Below, piece after piece: positions 1 through 7,748 of a DNA stretch of 43,985 nucleotides (the first letter of the stretch is position 1; each line of letters begins with the position of its first letter). The stretch comes from an uncultured Lachnospiraceae bacterium (lineage in GTDB: Bacteria; Bacillota; Clostridia; Lachnospirales; Lachnospiraceae). Location: the NCBI GenBank assembly GCA_944383835.1, contig CALWRE010000008.1, positions 1 to 43,985 on the forward strand. Direction: 5' to 3'. The translations under genes were made by a program, and so were the position numbers. The notes under the pieces were generated by a model. The model was not told the origin of the DNA. It did not search any database and saw only the letters and a list, made by a program, of their open reading frames with translations.

Positions 1-284
1 TTAAATTCACCGACTACCGCCACACTGAATTTTTCCGACGCCAAGTACGCTCTGATAGAAGCTAACTGTTCCAACAAGTCCTTCCTGCCGGCTTCACGGC
101 AATATCCTTCCAGCTTCTGAAGCCGCGCCATAAAAGCTTCGTCATAGAAGCTGAGATTTACATTTTCCCTGTGCTCTGGCTCCCTCACGGAAAACTCTCT
201 ATTTTCTTGTATATCCGTCCTTTTCTCCGTGCTCTCTTTCAAAGGGGCCGGATCATTGAAAAAGTTTTTATTTTTGAGAAACAC
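1..284 (-). CDS. Dynamin-like GTPase, N-terminal part (cut by window edge)
   Basis: This is an open frame of about 94 codons that runs off the left edge. It starts at a GTG (282-284) placed 8 bases after an AAAGGAGG ribosome site, and it begins 14 bases after the stop of the upstream gene, so the two are probably co-transcribed. The N-terminal 60 residues are charged and low in complexity. The last visible residues read KFSVAVVGEF, which is the beta-strand plus the start of the P-loop (VGEFxxGKS) typical of bacterial dynamin-like GTPases; the GKS itself lies outside the window. Members of that family hydrolyse GTP and remodel or survey membranes. The family call rests only on this short motif and its position about 85 residues from the start. 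Another small GTPase with a similar P-loop lead-in cannot be excluded. Confidence 0.6.
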   Translation of the reverse strand, partial: MFLKNKNFFNDPAPLKESTEKRTDIQENREFSVREPEHRENVNLSFYDEAFMARLQKLEGYCREAGRKDLLEQLASIRAYLASEKFSVAVVGEF

Positions 285-298
285 AGCTTCCGCCTCCT

Positions 299-820
299 TT
301 ATTGCTCGATATACCGTTCAAAGAACTGGGGGGAAAGAGATCTATAGAATGGATGTAAGGACGGTTCTGTCATCATGGTATAAAGTCCTGACAGTTTTTC
401 CTCATCTTCTTTCGTAAACTCGCCCTCATCCCCTAAAAACGCGATTAAGCGGTTCAGCGCGTCATATAAATCTTCTTTCGCTTTTTTGTATCCATCCCGA
501 TCCAAATGTTTGATTGCTTCATGCCGGAATATCCCCACCGGCTTATCAAAATTCACCTTTGCATACCGGGGATCCAACCGAAGGTTTTCAAACGATGTCA
601 GTTTCCCGCTCGGATAGTCCAATGTGAGCTTATATTCCGGCGGCATCAGCAAAGTCTGGTCATTTGGCCGCAGCACGGAACGATAGTAAAAAACGGAAAC
701 TAAAAGCCGGTCCCCTGTAATATTGAGTACCGGGAATCCCATTCCCAGCCCCATCGGGATATTTTCACGGACGGCGCTGCCTGTATTGATTTTCTTTAAA
801 AACTCCTGTATTGAAAGCAT
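299..820 (-). CDS. Hypothetical protein between C39 peptidase and GTPase genes
   Basis: This 173-residue protein has a good ribosome site (AGGAGG, 8 bases before the ATG). I do not recognise its family. The N-terminal half (to about residue 95) looks like a compact beta-rich domain containing a PxLNITGDRLLVSVFYY stretch. The C-terminal half is helical and acidic (LYDALNRLIAFLGDEGEFTKEDEEKLSGLY). There is no signal peptide or membrane segment, so it is likely cytoplasmic. It lies 50 bases after the C39 peptidase gene and 14 bases before the GTPase gene, which suggests one operon. The link to peptidase or GTPase function is inferred from position only. Confidence 0.75.
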   Translation of the reverse strand: MLSIQEFLKKINTGSAVRENIPMGLGMGFPVLNITGDRLLVSVFYYRSVLRPNDQTLLMPPEYKLTLDYPSGKLTSFENLRLDPRYAKVNFDKPVGIFRHEAIKHLDRDGYKKAKEDLYDALNRLIAFLGDEGEFTKEDEEKLSGLYTMMTEPSLHPFYRSLSPQFFERYIEQ

Positions 821-870
821 CGTTTCATCCTCCTGCTCTATTGTTCTTGATATTCCTCCATCCGTCCGGA

Positions 871-1866
871 TCAGGCGTATGCCTCCACATAGTAGTAACC
901 GCTGTCTTCCCAGGCGTCCATAAACTGAGAAGCCGGTACTGTGATCGCGTGTCCGTCCATCGTGCCGGAATCATTGATAATAACCATCGGCTCCGGGCTG
1001 GAATAGTCGATTCCGATAACCTCTACCGCATGGTTCGGATCGTTCGGCGCATAGGTTTCGGTATTTCCATACCAGATTTCATTCCCGTCCACCGCTACGA
1101 CAATCCTGCCGCCATTTTCCAGACAGTTATGAAGATCCTCCATATCTCCGCCAAAACTTTTTTCTGTTTCAGCGCCAAGATAATTCAAGATTTTGTCCAT
1201 ATCCTCCATGGAGGTTCCATCATCGTACCACCCTTGCTCCGTGGCGACGTCTATCATCTGTTGAGGGTCAATGTCCTGTCCGGTCATGCCTTCATACGCC
1301 ATTACCTGCGCATAAATTGCACAGGGACCATTTTCTCCCTGATAATCCCAGCACTGCTCGTCCGCAACAGGAGTTCCGACTACCTGGGACATATCGGTTT
1401 CCGCGGGATTAAACTGCTCATATCCCGCGTCAAAGCCTCCGCCTTCGTCTACCGGGACATATCCGCTGTCCGGACTTCCGGTAAACATGGCCCATTCCTC
1501 CGCGTCCATGATCTGTGTTGTCTCAAAAACAGTGTCGCCGTTGGCGTCTTCGCCAAAAAACACACTGTCCGCGATTCCATCCCCGTTTGTATCAACGTCC
1601 ATAAGGGTGGCAGAATAATCCGTAAATCCATCGCCGTTTGTATCTTGATATACAGAAACAAAATCCACGATCCCGTCGCCATTTGTATCTACCGATGCGG
1701 TAATGGTATCGAACACGCCGTCTCCATTCAGGTCTTCATATACTGCTTCCCCGTCCATAATGCCGTCTCCGTTGTAATCCGTCCCTGTTGTAAAGCTGTC
1801 TGCTCCCTGCGATATGGTGGGATCTTCACCGTCTAAGGCCCCTGAAAAATCCATAAAGTCCTTCAT
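871..1866 (-). CDS. C39-like cysteine peptidase with Ca-binding DxNGDG repeats
   Basis: This is a 331-residue protein with an AAAGGAGG ribosome site 9 bases before the ATG. Residues about 29-112 hold six copies of a D-x-N-G-D-G-x-x-D loop, the calcium-binding pattern of dockerin and thrombospondin type-3 repeats; the last copy is degenerate. Residues about 165-331 form a papain-fold C39-like domain. It has a Cys in NGPCAIYAQ (about 182), a His in PNHAVEVIG (about 279) and an Asn-Asp pair in VIINDSG (about 298). A Gln shortly before the Cys could complete the oxyanion hole. There is no signal peptide, transmembrane segment or cell-wall motif, which is odd for a protein with calcium repeats. 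It is followed by an unknown gene and a dynamin-like GTPase, and preceded by a LytTR regulator that may control it. The substrate is unknown. Confidence 0.8.
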   Translation of the reverse strand: MKDFMDFSGALDGEDPTISQGADSFTTGTDYNGDGIMDGEAVYEDLNGDGVFDTITASVDTNGDGIVDFVSVYQDTNGDGFTDYSATLMDVDTNGDGIADSVFFGEDANGDTVFETTQIMDAEEWAMFTGSPDSGYVPVDEGGGFDAGYEQFNPAETDMSQVVGTPVADEQCWDYQGENGPCAIYAQVMAYEGMTGQDIDPQQMIDVATEQGWYDDGTSMEDMDKILNYLGAETEKSFGGDMEDLHNCLENGGRIVVAVDGNEIWYGNTETYAPNDPNHAVEVIGIDYSSPEPMVIINDSGTMDGHAITVPASQFMDAWEDSGYYYVEAYA

Positions 1867-1906
1867 GATGTGCTTCCTCCTTTTTCAGTATCTTCAGCTT
1901 GTCTCC

Positions 1907-1935
1907 ATTATATCGTTGTAGGGATATGGCGCCAC
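1907..1935 (-). promoter_or_regulatory. Candidate promoter of the C39 operon, weak -35
   Basis: A perfect TATAAT (-10) lies at 1907-1912 on the minus strand, about 41 bases before the C39 start codon. At 17-bp spacing the -35 position reads GTGGCG, far from TTGACA. A good -10 with a poor -35 is typical of activator-dependent promoters. This fits with the LytTR gene just upstream and the direct repeats at 1962-1990. Confidence 0.5.
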
Positions 1936-1961
1936 CCCTTTTGCCGTATTGGACGAGCAAA

Positions 1962-1990
1962 CTGCAGATTTGGTCTTTTCCTGCAAATTT
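1962..1990 (-). promoter_or_regulatory. Direct repeats, candidate LytTR binding site
   Basis: Two 10-bp direct repeats, CTGCAGATTT (1962-1971) and CTGCAAATTT (1981-1990) on the plus strand, differ at one base and sit 19 bp apart start to start, close to two helical turns. They lie about 27 bp upstream of the -35 position of the C39 promoter, in the short gap after the LytTR gene. LytTR regulators bind two direct repeats upstream of weak promoters, usually 21-22 bp apart, so the spacing is slightly short. Binding is inferred. Confidence 0.4.
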
Positions 1991-1995
1991 AGCTT

Positions 1996-2712
1996 TTATA
2001 TTGTGGCTTCCCATGGAAAAATGCGGTTAACGTCTTTATAATACCGCTTGCTGATTCCGAGCGTTTCTCCGTTGCTCAATATCAGATTCCGTCCCGTGCG
2101 GTCAAGCTGGCAGATGCTGTCGATATTTACGAGGAAACTTTGATGGCATCGGAAGAATGTTTCTTCCGGAAGCGCTTTTTCCACATCGTCCAGAACGGCG
2201 GCAAAGGCACACACATCCTGCGGCCGTACCGTATGAACAATTACCTGATGAAGACGGCTTTCCAGATATAGGATTTGCCGGTAGGGAATCCGCACGCTTT
2301 TCGCTTTTGTACGGATACAGAAGCATTCTTCACGTTTTCTGTGCAGATGATATAGGCAGGACTGCAACGCTTTGGCTACTTCTCTCTGCCCGTCTCCATC
2401 TGAATGTATCCACGCCGCAGGTTTGTACCGCATATCTCCTGATACTTCCTCCGCAGGCGTATCCAGAAGAATATACTCCGGATTGGAAGAAGTGTGTTCC
2501 ATGAGCCTTTGCGCATGCTCTTTCTCAGCCGTATCAATGCAAATGATGTCAAATTGATATTTCCCGTTCAAAAGGTTCTCTGAAAACTTCTGTAAATTTT
2601 GAATGGAGTACACCTTTCCATAGACCTGCGACTGTTTTAAGCTGTTTATAAAATCTTGCGAAACCTTTTTTCGATACTCGCTGTCGTGATGGTATACCGC
2701 AATTTCAATCAT
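1996..2712 (-). CDS. LytTR-family response regulator
   Basis: This is a 238-residue protein. The ATG at 2710-2712 is chosen because GGAAAGGAGG lies 8 bases before it; a longer frame to 2760 lacks a ribosome site and would run through the leader. Residues about 1-110 resemble a receiver domain, with an Asp in CIDT near residue 60, but the other acidic and Lys positions are poorly conserved, so phosphorylation is uncertain. Residues about 135-238 form a LytTR DNA-binding domain (RIPYRQILYLES, FFRCHQSFLVNID, NGETLGISKRYYKDV). No sensor kinase is visible. The upstream leader holds a long hairpin and an 11-copy tetranucleotide repeat. The gene ends 130 bases before the C39 gene, its likely target. 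Confidence 0.88.
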   Translation of the reverse strand: MIEIAVYHHDSEYRKKVSQDFINSLKQSQVYGKVYSIQNLQKFSENLLNGKYQFDIICIDTAEKEHAQRLMEHTSSNPEYILLDTPAEEVSGDMRYKPAAWIHSDGDGQREVAKALQSCLYHLHRKREECFCIRTKAKSVRIPYRQILYLESRLHQVIVHTVRPQDVCAFAAVLDDVEKALPEETFFRCHQSFLVNIDSICQLDRTGRNLILSNGETLGISKRYYKDVNRIFPWEATI

Positions 2713-2759
2713 AAATATGGCCTCCTTTCCTGACAGCCATATATTCCTGGAAAAAAGCA

Positions 2760-2805
2760 AAAAAGGACACAGAAACCCTTTGAAAAGGATTTCTGTGTCC
2801 TTTTT
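2760..2805 (-). terminator. Long leader hairpin before the LytTR gene
   Basis: Two 16-base arms (2760-2775 and 2790-2805) are perfectly complementary, and the loop can extend the stem further. On the minus strand the stem is followed by TTTTTTGCTTTTTT, then the ribosome site of the LytTR gene about 30 bases on. It lies downstream of the candidate promoter at 2889-2917, so it would act as an attenuator within the leader. If that promoter is not real, it is simply a terminator for upstream transcription. Confidence 0.65.
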
Positions 2806-2842
2806 GATTCTGAATAGTATTCTTGAAAAGACAGACTACTCC

Positions 2843-2888
<46 letters not shown>

Positions 2889-2917
2889 AGTTTACCTATG
2901 GCGGCCATGCTTGTCAA
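2889..2917 (-). promoter_or_regulatory. Candidate promoter of the LytTR gene
   Basis: On the minus strand a perfect TTGACA (2912-2917) is followed after 17 bp by TAAACT (2889-2894). The transcript would start at about 2882, within the TGTA repeat, and give a leader of about 170 bases that includes the long hairpin. Confidence 0.5.
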
Positions 2918-2974
2918 CCCCCTATTGCACAAATTTTACAAAAAATTATACTGCAATTACCTCCAATTATAATT

Positions 2975-3157
2975 TTAATTATATCGAAATTTATCAAAAA
3001 AAGCAAGTTCACTTTTTATTCCGACTTCTGTTTCAAAATCGAATTTATACATGTTACAGTATAATAAATCACCCTTTTCAAACATTTTTAGGAGATCATT
3101 TTCTGAATTCCTTATGTGTTCAGTATGATTTTTTTCTTTCCAAAACAAAATTTTCAC
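2975..3157 (-). CDS. Doubtful small ORF after parR
   Basis: This is a 60-codon frame starting at a GTG that overlaps the parR stop codon (GTGA). Its ribosome site is weak. The protein is charged and matches nothing I know. The DNA here is clearly more AT-rich than the neighbouring genes, which suggests intergenic sequence. It is listed because of the stop/start overlap, but it may well be chance. Confidence 0.2.
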   Translation of the reverse strand: MKILFWKEKNHTEHIRNSENDLLKMFEKGDLLYCNMYKFDFETEVGIKSELAFFDKFRYN

Positions 3158-3537
3158 TCTTTCCGGAACGCCGCCATCGTATTGGCGATAACCGCCAGCC
3201 CTTTTTCTCCCAGCAGTTCCTCCGCGTCATCGCAGCGGACGCTTTCTGAACGCGGAAAGGCCGGACGCCCATTTTCCGTTTCCCGGGCCGTGGGAACCGT
3301 TTTGCCCTGTTCTTCCAGAATACGCCGGACAAGCTCTTCAATCACGCGGGTATCTGTCGGCTCCGCCTGGGGGATATCCGGCGTTTCAGGACAGTGCAGA
3401 TAATGCTGGACGGCGTTGACAAGGAACTGCGCCTTACGCCGCCCCTGCCGGTTGAGGACGTCGGCAACCTGCCGGTGGGACGGATCGGCGGCATTAAACT
3501 GTATGGTAAATTTGTTCTGTTCTTTTTTCTCCGGCAT
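3154..3537 (-). CDS. parR: ParR/StbB-like segregation adaptor
   Basis: This is a 127-residue protein. The ATG at 3535-3537 follows GGAGG by 9 bases and lies 5 bases after the parM stop. Residues about 1-45 (KFTIQFNAADPSHRQVADVL followed by a basic helix) resemble the ribbon-helix-helix-type DNA-binding region of ParR-like proteins. The rest is helical and charged and would bind the filament. In type II partition systems ParR binds centromere repeats and couples DNA to ParM filaments. The assignment depends mainly on the neighbouring actin-like gene and the size. Its presence suggests that the element persists as an extrachromosomal circle for part of its life. Confidence 0.7.
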   Translation of the reverse strand: MPEKKEQNKFTIQFNAADPSHRQVADVLNRQGRRKAQFLVNAVQHYLHCPETPDIPQAEPTDTRVIEELVRRILEEQGKTVPTARETENGRPAFPRSESVRCDDAEELLGEKGLAVIANTMAAFRKE

Positions 3538-3541
3538 AGGC

Positions 3542-4453
3542 TTATCCTCCGAACTTGGAGGCCCGGTACAGCAGCTCATAGCCCTTTGTGTTCGCGGCCA
3601 GCTCGTCCACGAAAAGCGCCGGTCCGGCTTTCCCGCAGGCTTCAATCTGCTCTCTCAGCAGGATGGAACCGCCGCCTACGAAAACCGTCTTGCCGGAACG
3701 CAGGTCGATCATCCGCTCCCGCAGCCTGCCGGCCAGGTCGTCGATGAAAAGCCGCGCCTGCTCCCGGACGATCCGGCAGACCGCTTCATCATATCCCTGC
3801 CCCTTATCCTGCAGGATGGCGTCGATGTCCGATTCCTCCAGCAGCATATCGAAATCCGCGTTGATTTTGGATTTGACGCGGTTGTAGAGAACAATCACGC
3901 CGTTTTCCAGTGAATCGCACACGGAAAGGTCCGCCTGCCCGTATTTGATTTGCAGATAATCCGCCGTGAAGCCCCCGATGTCTACAATCACCGCTTTGGG
4001 AAGCTGCTGGAGCTTTGCATAGACGGGAATTGCGGCTGCATAAGCCTGCGGGAAGCAGAGGGCTTCGGTAATCAGGACGGAAAACGGTTCGCCGCCGAGC
4101 TGAAAATTGAGGACGCCCCGGCCGAGGAAATACTCTTCGAACTTCTTATACAGCGTTCCGTAGTGCGCCGGCGGCAGACCAACGCACAGCTGAACCCTAA
4201 CCGGGTTCTCCGCCGGCAGCATCCGCCGCAGTTCAAAGCCGATGGCGAAGAGCGTAAGGATGAAGAAGCGTTCGTCGGCGGTCTTGTCCCGCATATACGG
4301 GATGCGCTGGTCGGAAAGGGTATAATACTTCCCGTTGTAGGATAAAACATCCTGGCCGAAAGGCGGCCTTGTTTCGCTTTCACACAGGCCGGAGGTAAAG
4401 GTTTTGTGTACGGTTTTGATTTGTTTGTTCCCATGGTCGATACTGATTAACAT
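3542..4453 (-). CDS. parM: ParM/StbA actin-like segregation ATPase
   Basis: This 303-residue protein belongs to the actin-like ATPase family. The phosphate-1 loop is at the N-terminus (LISIDHGNKQIK), the phosphate-2 loop is VIVDIGGFTADYL (about residue 155), and an adenosine-type motif, TVFVGGGSILL, lies near residue 262. The protein would form filaments that push copies of the element apart. It has an AAAGGAG ribosome site 9 bases before the ATG. It lies 5 bases upstream of parR, forming a two-gene par operon that follows a terminator and its own possible promoter. Confidence 0.88.
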   Translation of the reverse strand: MLISIDHGNKQIKTVHKTFTSGLCESETRPPFGQDVLSYNGKYYTLSDQRIPYMRDKTADERFFILTLFAIGFELRRMLPAENPVRVQLCVGLPPAHYGTLYKKFEEYFLGRGVLNFQLGGEPFSVLITEALCFPQAYAAAIPVYAKLQQLPKAVIVDIGGFTADYLQIKYGQADLSVCDSLENGVIVLYNRVKSKINADFDMLLEESDIDAILQDKGQGYDEAVCRIVREQARLFIDDLAGRLRERMIDLRSGKTVFVGGGSILLREQIEACGKAGPALFVDELAANTKGYELLYRASKFGG

Positions 4454-4488
4454 GGCGTCAACTCCTTTGAAATTTGGTTTATACTTAT

Positions 4489-4518
4489 TTAATACGACTG
4501 GAATACGTGTTATTTCAA
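4489..4518 (-). promoter_or_regulatory. Possible promoter of the par operon
   Basis: On the minus strand TTGAAA (4513-4518) and TATTAA (4489-4494) are spaced by 18 bp, just after a terminator and 36 bases before the parM ATG. Within it, AATACG occurs twice at 11-bp spacing (4491 and 4502), which might be a small operator or centromere element. The evidence is modest. Confidence 0.35.
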
Positions 4519-4528
4519 CAAAAAAGAA

Positions 4529-4553
4529 TGGGAGCAGAAATCTTCTGCTCCCA
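4529..4553 (-). terminator. Intrinsic terminator after the DUF2786 gene
   Basis: An 11-bp perfect stem (TGGGAGCAGAA with its complement) and a three-base loop are followed on the minus strand by TTCTTTTTT. It lies 24 bases after the stop of the DUF2786 gene and separates it from the par operon. Confidence 0.85.
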
Positions 4554-4576
4554 CCGATACCTTTACCTTTTGTAAC

Positions 4577-5266
4577 CTATATACCCGCATTCAATCTGTG
4601 CTTGGGGTCGAATCGCTTGCCATCCGCATAACCGCTGCTAAATGCGTTTATATGGAGGTTTTCTGCCTGAGCTGCGCGCGCCTTGAATTCATGTTGTCTC
4701 CAGTGCGCCGACGCTTCCTGTACCTCTTTGGGCGTCGCCAGCACAAGTCCCCATTCCTGCGGCAATTCTTCCTGCTGCCTTTTGAAAGCCTTATCGGCGC
4801 CGTTTACAAAGCCGTACCCATAGCTGTCGCACAGCTTCTTGATATAATCAGCCCGAAACCCATGCTTCTTGTATTCTTTCTTGATTTCCTTCACCTTCGC
4901 CTGAACACAATCCACAGCATACTTGAAAACAGCGGCGCAAATCTCCACGTCATCCTCGAACCCAATGAAGCCCATACGCTGTGTCTGGCTTCCCGACGAA
5001 TGCCGCCGGTACCCCTTGCAGCAGTAATTTTCAGCGATAACCCCTGACAGATTTACAATCCACGGGTCACGCCGCTTGCTGCAGGTAATTTCAAGCTCGA
5101 CATCCTTGACTTCCTGACCGCCTTCATCTTTCAGATCACGCTCCGACAGCTTGTGCCTCGCCATTAGTTCGCGGGCTTTCAGCAAAGCCGCCCGGGACTC
5201 TGCTTCCACAGGGCTTTCAGCCAGCGCCAACAGTTTCTTGATTTTCACTTTATAATTCATTTCCAT
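4577..5266 (-). CDS. DUF2786-domain protein
   Basis: This is a 229-residue protein. The ATG at 5264-5266 is chosen because AAAGGAG precedes it by 9 bases. Residues about 5-45 match the DUF2786 pattern (KIKKLLALAESPVEAESRAALLKARELMARH, quoted here only as its landmarks KIKKLLALAES and ARELMARH), a small helical domain common on phages and mobile elements. The remainder (IAENYCCKGYR, GFEDDVEICAAVFKYA) matches the region that usually follows it. The molecular function is unknown. It is the last gene of the run coming from the Cys-rich block and is followed by a strong terminator. Confidence 0.7.
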   Translation of the reverse strand: MEMNYKVKIKKLLALAESPVEAESRAALLKARELMARHKLSERDLKDEGGQEVKDVELEITCSKRRDPWIVNLSGVIAENYCCKGYRRHSSGSQTQRMGFIGFEDDVEICAAVFKYAVDCVQAKVKEIKKEYKKHGFRADYIKKLCDSYGYGFVNGADKAFKRQQEELPQEWGLVLATPKEVQEASAHWRQHEFKARAAQAENLHINAFSSGYADGKRFDPKHRLNAGI

Positions 5267-5294
5267 AGGGCAAATCTCCTTTATCATTTTTTCC

Positions 5295-6035
5295 TTATGC
5301 GGCTTTCAAAAAAGCTTCATCAGCAGCGGCTAGGCGGAGCTGCCGGTCTTCCAGCGAAAACCGGCGCTCCAAATCCATGACCGTGCAGTTTGGCTTAAAG
5401 GTACGGGGGCTTTCCTTGTCCCACGCCAGCAGCATCGCCCAGTATTCGGGATAGTCCCGGCGCAGCACGCGCAGGGAATCCAGGCTTTGTTTGACGCAGA
5501 ACCAGCAGCCAAGCCGCCGGAATTTCTGATACAGCGGGTTTAACATACCCCGCTTGTTCAGAAAATCCACACAATCCTGCTCCGTCATACCCCATTCAGC
5601 AAGAGGGGCACGGCAAAACGAATCCAGCCGGGCAAGCCGTTTGGGTTCGTCGGCAGCCAGCCCAAGATACCGGATATGCTCGCCATAGCTTTTATAGTGC
5701 TGCCGGATCGTCCTTAATTTTAAGCGGCCATTGCACCAGGCCCCGATTGTAAAAGGAAATCCATAGATACTCCCTGTCCGCCGGCCCGAACCATAAGTGT
5801 AATGAAACACTGTGTCGAAGTCCAAAACCGACCGGACAACCGTAATTTTACGGTCGATGTACTTCTCCATTTTTTGGATGTATTCATACATTTCCGGCAA
5901 CTCTCCGCCGAGAGCCGGCGTCGCCATCACCTCAATAAACACAATGTCGTCAATCGGCCGCCCTTCTTCCATCATGCGAATCAGCATGGCCGACGAGTCC
6001 TTGCCGCCGGACCAGCCCACAATATGTTTCACCAT
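5295..6035 (-). CDS. PAPS-reductase/PP-loop family protein
   Basis: This is a 246-residue protein. The ATG at 6033-6035 is chosen because the family's N-terminal strand and PP-loop (HIVGWSGGKDSSAM) follow at once; GGAG lies 4 bases upstream. The PP-loop SGGKDS (residues 9-14) binds ATP and activates a substrate by adenylation. The Cys residues in GAWCNGR, DSFCRAP and GCWFC could hold an iron-sulfur cluster or zinc, as in phage and Dnd-type members. On mobile elements such proteins are linked to nucleic-acid thiolation or sulfate assimilation. No DndB, DndD or DndE partner is visible here. The real substrate is unknown. Confidence 0.8.
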   Translation of the reverse strand: MVKHIVGWSGGKDSSAMLIRMMEEGRPIDDIVFIEVMATPALGGELPEMYEYIQKMEKYIDRKITVVRSVLDFDTVFHYTYGSGRRTGSIYGFPFTIGAWCNGRLKLRTIRQHYKSYGEHIRYLGLAADEPKRLARLDSFCRAPLAEWGMTEQDCVDFLNKRGMLNPLYQKFRRLGCWFCVKQSLDSLRVLRRDYPEYWAMLLAWDKESPRTFKPNCTVMDLERRFSLEDRQLRLAAADEAFLKAA

Positions 6036-6204
6036 TCCATCTCCGACAAAATATTTTGCTGAAAACGGAAAAGTCCATCCTTTCCGGCGTGTACTTTTAC
6101 ACCGCTGGCCGATTCCTTTTTCGGCGTTTCGGCGCGCAATCGCCTGACGCCTCGCGGCAACCCTTAAACAAGGGGCGCGGTTTGCATATTGTGAGAGAAG
6201 AAAA

Positions 6205-6570
6205 TCACAGCGGGAGCGTGGCATAAGCCACACGGCCGATATCCAGAATTTCTACATTGGATACCGCCCGGTAAGGCCGCTCCCGGTTTTCATCCTCGAA
6301 CCAGTCCTTCAGCTTCATCTCCACTTCAAGATGAAGTTCCTCATGTTCACCGGCTGTCGCAAAAAAGAATTTCTCGCTTTGCCGGACATTCCCCCGCCGC
6401 GTCATATACGAATAGCGGACGCGGTACAGCGGTATCGTGATCCGCATATTCAAAATCTGCTTTGGGTGCAGCTTTTTTAGAAAAGCGCGGTATTCTTCTG
6501 TAGCCGGCAGATTACCGCCGACTGCCACTTCATCAAAGGTACAGCAGTCCGCCAATTCATGTATGTGCAT
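6205..6570 (-). CDS. Hypothetical protein, 121 aa
   Basis: The start lies 14 bases inside the end of the preceding gene, so translation is probably coupled. The protein is soluble, with a beta-rich centre (ILNMRITIPLYRVRYSYMTRRG) and an acidic helix (LEVEMKLKDWFED). I do not recognise a family. About 170 bases separate it from the PAPS-reductase-like gene; I see no gene or clear signal in that gap. Confidence 0.6.
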   Translation of the reverse strand: MHIHELADCCTFDEVAVGGNLPATEEYRAFLKKLHPKQILNMRITIPLYRVRYSYMTRRGNVRQSEKFFFATAGEHEELHLEVEMKLKDWFEDENRERPYRAVSNVEILDIGRVAYATLPL

Positions 6571-7747
6571 AGCTGTCCTCCTGCATAAAAAATGTAAGCT
6601 GTTCCATGCCCTGTTCTACCTTATGCCGTCTTTCCAGCAGGGAAATATCCTCCTTGGAAATCAAGCCCTTATCAATCATTTTTCGCACACGATAAAGGTC
6701 TGACGCCGGGATTCCGTCCAGGCCATACTGTAAAATCAGCTTTTTGGCCTTACGGATTCGGGCCTGCCTTGCCTTCTCCTTACGTTCAGACTTCTGTTGT
6801 TTTACCGCTGAGAGGACATCCGCCTCATGGGTTACGGTATAACCGGCCTGCACATCGGCAAGATCCTGCATCAAATCACGGCTGACCCGGCGCTCTGCCC
6901 GAAGATTGATCGCTTCCACCTTGAAATATTTCCCATGATGTTCACTGAAAAACAGTTCCCTGGAAAACTTGGATTCCGCTTTCCTTTGTGCCTCATCTGG
7001 GCAAATCTTCATGATTGCCTCGCAGATGTCCAATGACACATTGTGCTCCAACAGCCGTTTATCCTTGTGAATACTCACTTCGTACTCCTTGGTGAACAGC
7101 GTCATTGTTTCCGGCTTTCGGGTGATCTTCAAATCATAGAAAACATTCCCCTTTCTTGTGTCCAGCTCTTTGCCGAGAATCGTACAGTACTGGCATCCGG
7201 CATGGTTTCCGGCGCAATTCATCGGATTATAATGCTGCGTCCATGTTTCGGTATTTTCATCGAAATAACAGTGATACCGGCAGATACGCCGTTTACTCTT
7301 TGCAAACTCCTGAAACAGCTCCTCTTTTCTTTGGGCACGTTCATCCAGCGCCTTATCGAGCGACTGTTCATACCAGTACGGCGCCGCCACCTCACGGCAG
7401 GCACAGAACACCATTTTGCACAATCCTCCGTCCGTTGCATGATCCCGGAGCAGAGGATGATTTTTCTTACACCCCTGCTTCCGGTAAGGGCAGTTAATCG
7501 TAGGATTGTCGTTCTCCAGCGTCCAATCAATACCCATATACGACATATAGCCGCTGTTCCAATGGGAGCCCTTTACCAGCAGGCCGCATGGCGTAGAAAA
7601 CACCATGCGGTTCCGTTTTTCAATGGTATACTCAAAACCGCCCTGAAACTCGTTGCAATATGTCCAGTCACTGACAAAATTTGGGTGGTTGTCTTTCGTC
7701 CATCCCTCGGCAAACAGCCGTCGGGTCAGCAAATTCAGATTTTCCAT
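6557..7747 (-). CDS. Cys-rich hypothetical protein, 396 aa
   Basis: The ATG at 7745-7747 overlaps the region just after the stop of the preceding gene and follows GGGGGC by 6 bases. Several Cys clusters fall in the first half: NCPYRKQGCKKNH, LCKMVFCAC, RICRYHCYF and NCAGNHAGCQYC. These look like zinc-binding sites, possibly with iron-sulfur potential. The second half is helical and very basic around residue 330 (QQKSERKEKARQARIRKAKK), which suggests nucleic-acid contact. I do not recognise the family. It sits in a tightly overlapping set of small Cys-rich proteins. Confidence 0.7.
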   Translation of the reverse strand: MENLNLLTRRLFAEGWTKDNHPNFVSDWTYCNEFQGGFEYTIEKRNRMVFSTPCGLLVKGSHWNSGYMSYMGIDWTLENDNPTINCPYRKQGCKKNHPLLRDHATDGGLCKMVFCACREVAAPYWYEQSLDKALDERAQRKEELFQEFAKSKRRICRYHCYFDENTETWTQHYNPMNCAGNHAGCQYCTILGKELDTRKGNVFYDLKITRKPETMTLFTKEYEVSIHKDKRLLEHNVSLDICEAIMKICPDEAQRKAESKFSRELFFSEHHGKYFKVEAINLRAERRVSRDLMQDLADVQAGYTVTHEADVLSAVKQQKSERKEKARQARIRKAKKLILQYGLDGIPASDLYRVRKMIDKGLISKEDISLLERRHKVEQGMEQLTFFMQEDSYAHT

Positions 7748-7748
7748 C

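Noticed and set aside
811-1836. Long plus-strand frame of 341 codons opposite the C39 gene
   Set aside because: It is antisense to a gene with clear domains, has no ribosome site and encodes a Cys/Ile/Arg-rich chain typical of a shadow frame. The regular repeats of the real gene keep it open.
6036-6204. N-terminal extension of the PAPS-reductase-like gene to 6233
   Set aside because: The extension is basic and Cys-rich without pattern, overlaps the neighbour's coding end, and the PP-loop should be close to the N-terminus. I see no gene in this gap.
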